Source: KACC-23026 sp963829575 (lineage in GTDB: Bacteria; Bacillota; Bacilli; Bacillales; Sporolactobacillaceae). Taken from it: a stretch of 64,000 bases of DNA. The notes under the pieces were generated by a model. The model was not told the DNA's origin and did no database searches. It saw only the letters and a program-made list of their open reading frames with translations. Shown here piece by piece: positions 16,261 to 23,145 of this stretch. The stretch spans positions 124,001-188,000 of the forward strand of contig CAWHJF010000012.1 in NCBI GenBank assembly GCA_963829575.1. Reading direction: 5' to 3'. A program made the position numbers and the translations under genes. Every line of letters begins with the position of its first letter. Position 1 is the first letter of the stretch.

Positions 16261-16803
16261 ATGAAAGTGTACGTTTTATATGGAAGTATGTTCGGACATA
16301 CTGAGGTATTGGCAAATGAAATAGCCGTTGGAGCAAAGCAAGTTGACGGGACTGAAGTAATATTTAAATCAGTTGAAGAAGTTGAACCAGATGAGTTAAA
16401 GGAAGCTTCAGGTATTATATGGGGAAGTTCAGGGATTTTTGGAGAACCAAATCCTAAGATGGCAACATTTTTCTCTAAACTTGGACAACTTTGGTTCACT
16501 GGTGCATTACAAGGAAAAGTTGGAGGAGTATTTGCAACTACCTCAACCCAACATGGTGGGGTTGAAAATATTTGTAAAGCATTACTAACACCAATGCAAC
16601 ACCACGGTATGGTTTTAGTCTCAAATGCTGGACCAATTAATGAAGACCGTGCAAAATTCGGGAATCCTTATGGGGCAACCGCAGTAATTCCAGTAGAAGC
16701 ATCTCAAGATGCACTAATGAATAAACCAAATGATATTGAGATGCAAATTGCTAGGGAATATGGAAAGTTAGTTGCAGAAACTGCAGTAAAACTAAACAGA
16801 TAA
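16261..16803 (+). CDS. WrbA-like flavodoxin / NAD(P)H:quinone oxidoreductase
   Basis: 180-aa flavodoxin-fold protein expected to bind FMN and reduce quinones with NAD(P)H. Seen are the N-terminal phosphate-binding loop YGSMFGHTEVLA, the WGSSGIFGEP loop that contacts the flavin, and the TSTQHGGVE segment typical of WrbA-like proteins. About 20 residues shorter than E. coli WrbA. Together with the DJ-1 protein and amine oxidase downstream it makes a redox and reactive-carbonyl stress block between repeats 2 and 3. Confidence 0.85.
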   Translation: MKVYVLYGSMFGHTEVLANEIAVGAKQVDGTEVIFKSVEEVEPDELKEASGIIWGSSGIFGEPNPKMATFFSKLGQLWFTGALQGKVGGVFATTSTQHGGVENICKALLTPMQHHGMVLVSNAGPINEDRAKFGNPYGATAVIPVEASQDALMNKPNDIEMQIAREYGKLVAETAVKLNR

Positions 16804-17018
16804 AAAAAGAGAAACTAAATATATGATGGAATTACACAGTTAGAAAGTTCTATCTGCGTAATGTGCTTCCGTAAATTGTTGGTTATTTTAATAAGGTTGG
16901 TGATAGTTGTAAGGCACCTATATAGCACCTTGTAGTGAAATGTCGCAAGAATCGAATCAAAAAGAGTCCCCATTAATAAAAGATTTTTAGGGCTAACAGC
17001 AAAAAGGAGGAAGAAATC

Positions 17019-17699
17019 ATGGCAAAAGTATTAGCCGTTCTATCAAGTGGATATAAGGATGAAGAAAATAATTATGAAACAGGCTGGTGGGGTGAAGAAC
17101 TTTTTGCACCATTGCAAGCTTTAGAAAAAGCGGGACATCAAGTAGATCTAGCTTCTCCGTTAGGTGGAAAACCAACTGTTGATGAAGTCAGCTTTTTGCC
17201 AGATTATGATCCAGAGGGAACGTACAAGGCACTTTATGAATCTGGACGTGCCGATTCAACACAAAAACTTTCTGAAATTACTCCAACAGAATATGATGTG
17301 GTGCTTGTTGTGGGTGGTCATGGGGCCATGTATGACTTGGCTAAAAACAGTGATTTACATCGTATTATTAATGCGATCTATGATAATGGGGGCATTGTCG
17401 CAGCCGAATGTCATGGCCCAGCGCCGTTAATTTGGACACTTCGCCCTGATGGAAAAAGTATTATTTCAGGTAAGAAAGTGACAGGTTATCCAGATGAGAT
17501 TGAACCAGAAGGATTACCAGAAATCTTACCATTTAGTTTAGAACAAGAATTAACCAAAATTGCAAATTATGATAAAGGCGATCTTAGTCAAAAGGCTCAT
17601 GCGGTTTGGGCAGATGATCAAATTGTTACAAGTCGGGATCCTTTTTCTTCAGATTTAATGGGAGAAGAATTGGTTAAAGCCTTAGATAAAAGAAAATAG
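17019..17699 (+). CDS. DJ-1/PfpI family protein (Hsp31/glyoxalase III-like)
   Basis: 226-aa class I glutamine-amidotransferase-like protein. The nucleophile elbow AAECHGPAPL places the catalytic Cys at residue 131, followed by His; VGGHGAMYDL precedes it. The N-terminal ETGWWGEELFAPLQAL and SPLGGKPTVDEVSF are typical of the Hsp31/HchA-like subgroup, which detoxifies methylglyoxal. A strong AAAGGAGG site precedes the ATG. The 215 bases upstream contain a short repeated GGCACCTATATAGCACCTT motif (about 16913-16931) that may be an operator. Confidence 0.88.
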   Translation: MAKVLAVLSSGYKDEENNYETGWWGEELFAPLQALEKAGHQVDLASPLGGKPTVDEVSFLPDYDPEGTYKALYESGRADSTQKLSEITPTEYDVVLVVGGHGAMYDLAKNSDLHRIINAIYDNGGIVAAECHGPAPLIWTLRPDGKSIISGKKVTGYPDEIEPEGLPEILPFSLEQELTKIANYDKGDLSQKAHAVWADDQIVTSRDPFSSDLMGEELVKALDKRK

Positions 17700-18292
17700 T
17701 AACTTTTTGTTGATTCTAAGAGTCTCCTATTATTTTGGGGACCCTATTATAATGTATGACATGAACGTCGCTGTCTAAACTTTTAAGAAAAATAACTCCA
17801 CCAAAGAAGATAACTAAACGAGTCAGGCACTTTTGCCTGCACAATACAATAATACTGAAATACACAACCAATAAGAGACGATTACGCCAAAGTAATCGTC
17901 TCTTTCTTACTTAAAGGCTTGAAGTATAGAAAATAAAAGAAACCGTCCTTACTCAGCTAGAATTTTGGTGTTTGGATGGGTAATCCTTAGTTTACTAATT
18001 AAAACTAAGGTGGAGATGATTTTTATAAACTTAGGGGAGCAAATATTATCAGATTTAGTTGCAGCTTTAATAGAGTTGTATCCTGACATCAAAGTGTTAA
18101 CTTCTCAATCAACTCGAAAGTTAATTATAATACTGTTAGCATTATAATTAATTTCTTATTTTTTTAAAGGGTTCAAAATCTGATGAAAAACCTAAAACCA
18201 TAAAAGGAAATTTTGTCGGAATTATATAATAATAAAAAATCTTTTACATGTACATCTATACAGCATAAACACGCCCGAAAGGAGAGGGAAAT
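17700..18292. other. 593-base gap with two hairpins
   Basis: It contains a terminator-like hairpin (AGAGACGATTAC / GTAATCGTCTCT, 17874-17903) and a second one (CCTTAGTTT / AAACTAAGG, 17985-18010). Between 18016 and 18147 a 43-codon open frame with no ribosome site exists, but I do not regard it as a gene. Probably decayed sequence. Confidence 0.5.
17874..17910 (+). terminator. Terminator after the DJ-1/PfpI gene
   Basis: Perfect 12-bp stem AGAGACGATTAC / GTAATCGTCTCT with a 6-base loop and a TTCTT tail. Confidence 0.75.
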
Positions 18293-19390
18293 GTGAACAA
18301 TCCTGTAGTAATTGTTGGTGCTGGTTTAAGTGGCTTGCGGGCTGCGTCTCTACTTGCCGCACAGGGCATCGAATGTAAGGTTCTAGAGGCTAGGGATAGG
18401 TTAGGCGGTAGAGTCTTAAGCACTTCGGATCCAAAAAGACCTGACTTAGGCAAATTTGACCTCGGTCCGACATGGTTCTGGCCACAGTATGAGAGCACTA
18501 TTACCAATCTTGTTAAAGACCTGAAATTAGGAACATTCGATCAGTACACAAAAGGAGCTATGCTTTCAGAACGATTCCCAAACGAAGCACCTGAGCGTTA
18601 TGTACTGCCTGGAAATTCTGGTGAAAGGTCGATTCGATTCATAGGAGGTGTGCAGTCTCTAATAGATGCTGTGGCAGATAATATTCCCTCTGGGGTAGTT
18701 GAATTGGAAACGAGCGTTACAGCAATTCGACTAGATAAAGCCGGTTCTATAACAGTTGAAGCAGATCGTTCTGATGGGAAGAGAAAAAGCGTTTCGGCCA
18801 GTGCTGTTATCCTAGCATTGCCGCCTCGGATTGTAGCGCGTCATATTGAATTCTGTCCTTCTCTCCCTTTCAATATTATTAATGACCTTGAAAGCAAACC
18901 AACGTGGATGGCGGGACAGGCCAAGGCAATTGCAATCTATGATCGCCCCTTTTGGAGGGAATCAGGACTCTCTGGATTCTCAACGAGCTGGGTTGGTCCC
19001 TTACAGGAAATCCATGATGCTTCTCCTGAAACAGGATCTGGTGCATTGTTCGGTTTCTTTGGAATGCCAGCGAAAGCGCGTAGAGAACTGGGGGAGGAGA
19101 AAGTTTTAAAATTGGTCATGGATCAATTAGTTAGACTCTTTGGAGCCTCCGCACAAAACATAAGGGCAATCCTATACAAGGATTGGTCCAGAGATGCCGA
19201 TACGGCTGTTGAGGAAGATATAGCCCCGCTTAGAGATTTTCCGAGTTATGGTCAACCACCAAAATTGGGGGTATGGGAAAAGAAAATTGTTTTTGCTGGA
19301 ACAGAGACTAATCCACAATATGGTGGACATCTTGAAGGTGCGCTCTTGGCAGCTGAACAGGCGGTTTCTGAAATTATTAATTTGAAATAG
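18293..19390 (+). CDS. FAD-dependent amine oxidase family protein
   Basis: 365-aa flavoprotein of the monoamine/polyamine oxidase superfamily. The N-terminal dinucleotide fold GAGLSGLRAA with EARDRLGGRV (adenosine ribose contact and second Arg-Gly motif) and the C-terminal FAD loop FAGTETNPQYGGHLEGAL are both present. The length is shorter than typical 430-450-aa bacterial MAOs, so the substrate domain is reduced. The start is GTG, 6 bases after GGAGAGGG. No signal peptide, so cytoplasmic. Substrate unknown. It is less AT-rich than the Fic and DUF4238 genes. Confidence 0.87.
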   Translation: MNNPVVIVGAGLSGLRAASLLAAQGIECKVLEARDRLGGRVLSTSDPKRPDLGKFDLGPTWFWPQYESTITNLVKDLKLGTFDQYTKGAMLSERFPNEAPERYVLPGNSGERSIRFIGGVQSLIDAVADNIPSGVVELETSVTAIRLDKAGSITVEADRSDGKRKSVSASAVILALPPRIVARHIEFCPSLPFNIINDLESKPTWMAGQAKAIAIYDRPFWRESGLSGFSTSWVGPLQEIHDASPETGSGALFGFFGMPAKARRELGEEKVLKLVMDQLVRLFGASAQNIRAILYKDWSRDADTAVEEDIAPLRDFPSYGQPPKLGVWEKKIVFAGTETNPQYGGHLEGALLAAEQAVSEIINLK

Positions 19391-19469
19391 AAAGCCTTTG
19401 TGACAAGCTATTTTCATTGAGCAACGTTTTTGAATAAATTTAGGCCTGTTTTGCCTCTTAAATAACTAC

Positions 19470-19502
19470 GCTGAAGCGTACCATAAGTAACTGCGAAATT
19501 TT
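19470..19502 (+). repeat. SCC-type attachment-like repeat 3
   Basis: GCTGAAGCGTACCATAAG then TAACTGCGAAATTTT; the core TACCATAAGTAACTGCGAAA matches repeats 1 and 2. The left arm differs (CTGAAGC for GTGAACC) but closely resembles the staphylococcal site. Confidence 0.75.
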
Positions 19503-20099
19503 AAAAGTGTTAAAACTGAGGATATTTAAACGTTTTTGCTAAGAGTATCGTTTTACCAAGCACCTATTTTTAGGCAAACATAAGGATTTGCCGAATCGAT
19601 TATCCTCTTATTAATACACAAAATGGGTTATAATTTGATGGTTTCGCACGTCATGAAGCATGCATGCAGGGGCGATAACATAGTGTAAGTCAGCATTTTG
19701 TTCATTTGTAAAGTTATAAAGGAGAAGAGAGATTGTAAGATTATAATTTCTCTTCTCCTTTTTTTGTTTTATTGATACCTAGACGGATGTATTTTCACCA
19801 ATGTTTGTGAAATTTAATACGGAACCGGAAGTGGTTGAATCCCATAACTAAAACCATTTTTATAAGAGTTCTTTTTAAGAAGGATTATCCTTTAATCTAC
19901 GGTTTGTTTTTTATTTTTCCCTTCACTCTATCCTGCTTGATTAAGCGGCAGAGATTTAAATAGTCATTCAAGAAGAAATTTATGGAAGAAAAGTATCAAT
20001 AACTTTTTCCTTAACTTTGTGAGAATAATCACAGAGGGTGGGGCCAAATGAAGCGTAAACTTTAAATAGAAATAAATTTGATGATGGGAGAGATTTTAA
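19503..20099 (+). other. Gap before the cytochrome b operon
   Basis: About 600 bases with no gene. It holds a terminator-like hairpin at 19718-19767 and the leader of the operon; the first gene has GGGAG at 20085-20089. Nothing else recognised. Confidence 0.5.
19718..19767 (+). terminator. Terminator-like hairpin
   Basis: AAAGGAGAAGAGA (19718-19730) pairs with TCTCTTCTCCTTT (19749-19761), followed by TTTTG. It is not next to an intact gene and may mark a lost one. Confidence 0.7.
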
Positions 20100-20258
20100 A
20101 TGGCAAATGGTTTGCATCCCCCAGTATCGGCAGGATCGGCATTTCATTTTAGTGTGTTTGATTTATCTGTACCTGATTTGACAGTAATTGGGCTAATGGT
20201 GGTTGTTTTTGTATTGTCGATCGTTATCCCCTTTCCAGGAGGTAAAGAAAAGAAATGA
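20100..20258 (+). CDS. Tiny membrane protein heading the cytochrome b operon
   Basis: 52-aa protein: about 26 mostly polar residues (MANGLHPPVSAGSAFHFSVF) then one membrane helix (about residues 27-44) and a basic end PFPGGKEKK. Its stop overlaps the start of the cytochrome b gene by 3 bases (ATGA), and GGGAG precedes the ATG by about 10 bases. Overlap, composition and position argue it is a real small subunit of the encoded complex. I recognise no family. Confidence 0.7.
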   Translation: MANGLHPPVSAGSAFHFSVFDLSVPDLTVIGLMVVVFVLSIVIPFPGGKEKK

Positions 20259-20893
20259 GTAACTGGACCCGTTCGTTACGCGATTCATTGGAAAAGCAAA
20301 TTGAAATGAAGCATCTGCTACCTGACAAATTACCTAAATATGTTCATTCCTATGTGTATCTATTTGGTGTACTTACATTGGCCTCACTTGTGTGGATTAT
20401 TGTGACAGGGACGGTTTTGGTGTTCTTTGGACCTGATTGGTGGCATCAATCTGCAATAGGACATTTTTGGAACAGCATGCATTTTTGGTCAGTTCAAGCC
20501 TTTTTCTTCCTTATGATTCTTCATTTATGGGCCCAGTTTTGGATGGCTGCTTGGCGTGGAGGTCGTAAGTACACATGGATTTGGGGAGGCGTGTTATTTG
20601 TAGTGTCGATTGTAGCGGGGTTGACAGGTTACTTATCTCAAAACAATTTTGACTCTCAATGGATTGCCGTTCAAGGTAAGGATGCTATGAATGCAGCAGG
20701 TGTTGGCGGTTTCTTTAATATACTAAATTTTGGTCAAATGTATGGTATACATATCTTCCTTATCCCATTTATTTTGATCGTATTAGTGGCACTTCATCTA
20801 TTCCTTGTTCGTAAGCATGGGGTGGTAGAGCCGCTTCCTTATTCTGGAAAGGGGAGTCAAAACGATGCCACAGATCAAATTGTACAAAAATGA
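20255..20893 (+). CDS. Cytochrome b6-type subunit
   Basis: 212-aa N-terminal-type cytochrome b with four membrane helices. The haem ligands are visible as two His pairs: His in NSMHFW and ILHLW (13 residues between) and His in YGIHIF and VALHLF (14 residues between), the b6/QcrB pattern. No Rieske protein or cytochrome c gene is beside it, so its redox partner is unclear; a menaquinol-oxidising membrane complex is the likeliest role. It overlaps the next gene by 29 bases. Confidence 0.88.
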   Translation: MSNWTRSLRDSLEKQIEMKHLLPDKLPKYVHSYVYLFGVLTLASLVWIIVTGTVLVFFGPDWWHQSAIGHFWNSMHFWSVQAFFFLMILHLWAQFWMAAWRGGRKYTWIWGGVLFVVSIVAGLTGYLSQNNFDSQWIAVQGKDAMNAAGVGGFFNILNFGQMYGIHIFLIPFILIVLVALHLFLVRKHGVVEPLPYSGKGSQNDATDQIVQK

Positions 20894-21848
20894 TGACTAT
20901 GATCAGATGCCTTATGATTTGATTAAAGAATTAACGATCAGCTTAGTGGTGGTTGGTTTAGTTGTATTTTTATTGTCAATTTTCTTATCAACCCCTGATG
21001 TCCCAGCATTGACTGCTAAACAGGTGGACAAACAAGCGCCGATGATCTTGGTCCAAACAGCTTTGCAGGATTTGTCCCAGCAGGATGCTATTTCAACTTA
21101 CGGTCCTCCTTATAATCCGGGTCAGGATAATATTCAAAAAGTTGGTGCCTTTTCTCCACAAACTTGGTCAGGTGTCCCTTATCCAGTCAATTCGGCTAAG
21201 GATGAAGTTATCGCACCTCTATCTCGGTTAACACAATTATTGCCATTTTTAAATAATCCTTTGAATACCTGGAAACAAGCTACTCTAAAACAACAAACCG
21301 ATTGGGTAACAGCCGTGCAAAAAGATCTTAAAAAGAGCGAGATTACAAATAATCAGCTTCAACTTCCTAATAAATCAAGCACCTTATATGGGCCTGTTCC
21401 AGTTTTAGTTAATACCTATTTAAACCTTTCTAAAACAGGGCTATTGGAATCAGCAATAGATGGAACGGGACCAATGCCTTTAACTAACCGAACGAAGTCG
21501 TTATTATTGCTTCAAGATGAGAGCTTGGCAGACGGTCAATATGCAACTCAGCTTGACATGACTGGCGATCAGTGGGGAATCATGAAAGAAACTGGAAATT
21601 ACCCCGGAGCGGTATGGTTATGGTTTTATACTTTACTTTATCATGTTCCTCCGTTTAGTAGTTCAGACTCGGCTGATCTACTAGTTGTGAGTGCTGTCAT
21701 GGTTGTAACGTTACTTTTAGTTTTTGTCCCATTTATACCTGGACTACGTTCGATCCCCCGATGGGTAAAAATTTATCGTTTTATTTGGCGCGATTTTTAC
21801 AAGGAAAGAGCAATGAAGGAGGAAGGGCGAATTGAAAAGCACTCGTAG
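20865..21848 (+). CDS. Membrane subunit of the cytochrome b complex
   Basis: 327 aa. A single helix near the N-terminus (about residues 24-43) is followed by about 200 extracytoplasmic residues and a helix near the C-terminus that precedes a basic cytoplasmic tail (IPRWVKIYRFIWRDFY). The position after cytochrome b resembles subunit IV/QcrC genes, but there is no CxxCH haem motif and no clear subunit IV similarity. The start ATG has AAAGGGGAG upstream. Probably an anchoring or quinone-site subunit; the family name is not known to me. Confidence 0.7.
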   Translation: MPQIKLYKNDDYDQMPYDLIKELTISLVVVGLVVFLLSIFLSTPDVPALTAKQVDKQAPMILVQTALQDLSQQDAISTYGPPYNPGQDNIQKVGAFSPQTWSGVPYPVNSAKDEVIAPLSRLTQLLPFLNNPLNTWKQATLKQQTDWVTAVQKDLKKSEITNNQLQLPNKSSTLYGPVPVLVNTYLNLSKTGLLESAIDGTGPMPLTNRTKSLLLLQDESLADGQYATQLDMTGDQWGIMKETGNYPGAVWLWFYTLLYHVPPFSSSDSADLLVVSAVMVVTLLLVFVPFIPGLRSIPRWVKIYRFIWRDFYKERAMKEEGRIEKHS

Positions 21849-22059
21849 ACCATGGTTCATCCCTCCGATTTGGTTGACGATCCTAATGCTTTCGGCAGGA
21901 ATTTATGGCACAGAACTTGTTTATCAAACCATCACTCATAATAGCTCTTGGCCATACGGATTAGTTGGGATATCATTATTGGCTTTAGCTATCTTTATAC
22001 TAGGAATGCCATTAGCCTATGCACGCTATTTACGCAAGTCATTTTCTCAACGAAGTTAA
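21832..22059 (+). CDS. Two-helix membrane protein, end of the cytochrome b operon
   Basis: 75 aa starting with TTG inside the end of the preceding gene, behind AAGGAGG. Two hydrophobic helices (about residues 13-30 and 41-62) and a basic C-terminus. No haem or metal motif. Overlap and the downstream terminator make it the last gene of a four-gene membrane complex operon. Function unknown. Confidence 0.7.
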   Translation: MKSTRRPWFIPPIWLTILMLSAGIYGTELVYQTITHNSSWPYGLVGISLLALAIFILGMPLAYARYLRKSFSQRS

Positions 22060-22078
22060 TTTCACTCAAATTAATAAA

Positions 22079-22112
22079 TAAAAAGCACATCGTGAGCGGT
22101 GTGCTTTTTTTT
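22079..22112 (+). terminator. Terminator of the cytochrome b operon
   Basis: AAAAAGCACATCG...CGGTGTGCTTTTTTTT: stem AAGCACA / TGTGCTT with a short loop and a T8 tail, 20 bases after the last stop. Confidence 0.85.
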
Positions 22113-22113
22113 A

Positions 22114-22149
22114 CGTTTAAGCAAATGCTTAAACGGTTCCAGTTGGAAC
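22114..22149. promoter_or_regulatory. Two adjacent palindromes
   Basis: CGTTTAAGC-aaat-GCTTAAACG (perfect 9-bp arms, 22114-22135), then GTTCC-agtt-GGAAC. Operator-like in shape, but the downstream gene is broken or unknown, so the regulator cannot be named. Confidence 0.45.
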
Positions 22150-22219
22150 TAAGTCAGTTAGACCATTATTTGAAGTAAAGGGCGTGCAGTCTGCCATGCA
22201 AATGGTGTGAAGGTTGACT

Positions 22220-22477
22220 ATGCTAAGGCGTATATTCTTAAACGGATTAAAAAGTTATCATGAAGCCCTCTATACGGGAAGTCCTCTTAATTTTCGTGGG
22301 GTTGAGAGTCGAGAGCTTTTTAAGTGGAAAAAAAAGGCTAGTAAATCGTCATCCATTATCCAAAATAAAAATGGTGAGACATTCTTAGTTCACCCTGACC
22401 AAGTTGTTCTAGGTTTTCAGCCAGATCTTGGATTTCCAATTGACGCTGATATTAAAGAAATTTTATGGGGCGAATGA
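22220..22477 (+). CDS. Small unknown protein, possibly truncated
   Basis: 85 aa from the ATG at 22220, with GAAGG about 7 bases upstream. A basic N-terminal half (FKWKKKASKSSSIIQNKNG) leads to FLVHPDQVVLGFQPDLGFPIDADIKEILWGE. No family recognised. In the same frame beyond the stop, after one more stop, coding-like sequence continues to 22627 (GDFEINLFPPEKLAIVERIK), so the gene may once have been longer. It lies in the last SCC-like block. Confidence 0.45.
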   Translation: MLRRIFLNGLKSYHEALYTGSPLNFRGVESRELFKWKKKASKSSSIIQNKNGETFLVHPDQVVLGFQPDLGFPIDADIKEILWGE

Positions 22478-22627
22478 AAACGGTGAGGTCACCTTTCTCT
22501 ATGTCCTCCGTGGCCTTCGTTGGGGGATTTCGAAATTAATCTATTTCCGCCTGAAAAACTTGCGATCGTGGAGCGTATTAAATTGACTGCTTTCCATCCT
22601 GTAAAAGCGAATTTAACTAATAAATAG
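22478..22627 (+). pseudogene. Coding-like remnant downstream in the same frame
   Basis: Open from about 22487 to a TAG at 22625-22627; it reads GDFEINLFPPEKLAIVERIK and on to KANLTNK but has no start codon or ribosome site. Probably the disrupted C-terminal part of the preceding gene or of a lost neighbour. A weak terminator hairpin (CTATC / GGATAG then TTTTT) follows to 22660. Confidence 0.4.
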
Positions 22628-22687
22628 CCTATCTAAATTATTTGGATAGGGTTTTTGAGGCGTTTTTAATTTGCAGTTAAACCCGTT

Positions 22688-22722
22688 ACGGCGAACCGTA
22701 CCAGTACCATAAGTAACGGCTA
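22688..22722 (+). repeat. SCC-type attachment-like repeat 4
   Basis: ACGGCGAACCGTACC, then an inserted AGTACC duplication, then ATAAGTAACGGCTAAAATT. The last att-like copy; to its right the sequence returns to ordinary chromosomal genes. Confidence 0.72.
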
Positions 22723-22738
22723 AAATTAATTTGTTTCG

Positions 22739-22771
22739 AACTAAGGGAAAGGGATACCCCTTAGTTTTTTT
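22739..22771 (+). terminator. Hairpin after repeat 4
   Basis: AACTAAGGG (22739-22747) pairs with CCCTTAGTT and runs into T7. It is the counterpart of the hairpin following repeat 2. Confidence 0.7.
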
Positions 22772-23145
22772 ATTGTCCATTAGGTTGCTCAATCATGAGA
22801 ATTCCGGAATGATATGGACGTGAAAAATATTTGAAAAAAACTTGATAAGGCTCTGCTCGGTTGGATCATAACCATCAATGAACAAGTTTACTTAAATCAA
22901 AAATAACGTTCTGTTTGTATCTTTAAAAGTTCCACAAACTAAAAATAGGGTATTTTTAGTTTGTGATTTTTCATGTTTAGATTAATAGATTTTTAGGGAA
23001 TAGTTGTACATATGTTTTTGAAAGGACCACTTTGGTTCGAGGGATTCAAGGTTATAGGATGTATGATCACTGGTACATCATGAAATAAACGCTTTCTGTT
23101 TTCCATTGGTATACTACGGTGCTACTTTATGAAAGGTAGGATAGG
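22772..23145. other. Gap before the penicillin-binding protein gene
   Basis: 374 bases. Contains a perfect 15-bp hairpin (CACAAACTAAAAATA / TATTTTTAGTTTGTG, 22933-22965, loop GGG) followed by ATTTTT, and a GATGTA...TACATC inverted repeat near 23060-23080. No gene seen. Confidence 0.5.

Noticed and set aside
18016..18147. 43-codon frame between the DJ-1 and amine oxidase genes
   Set aside because: No acceptable ribosome site and no recognisable product.
11125..22722. A ccr serine recombinase inside the att array
   Set aside because: None of the frames in the array has the Ser-recombinase catalytic motif or the usual 450-550 aa length.
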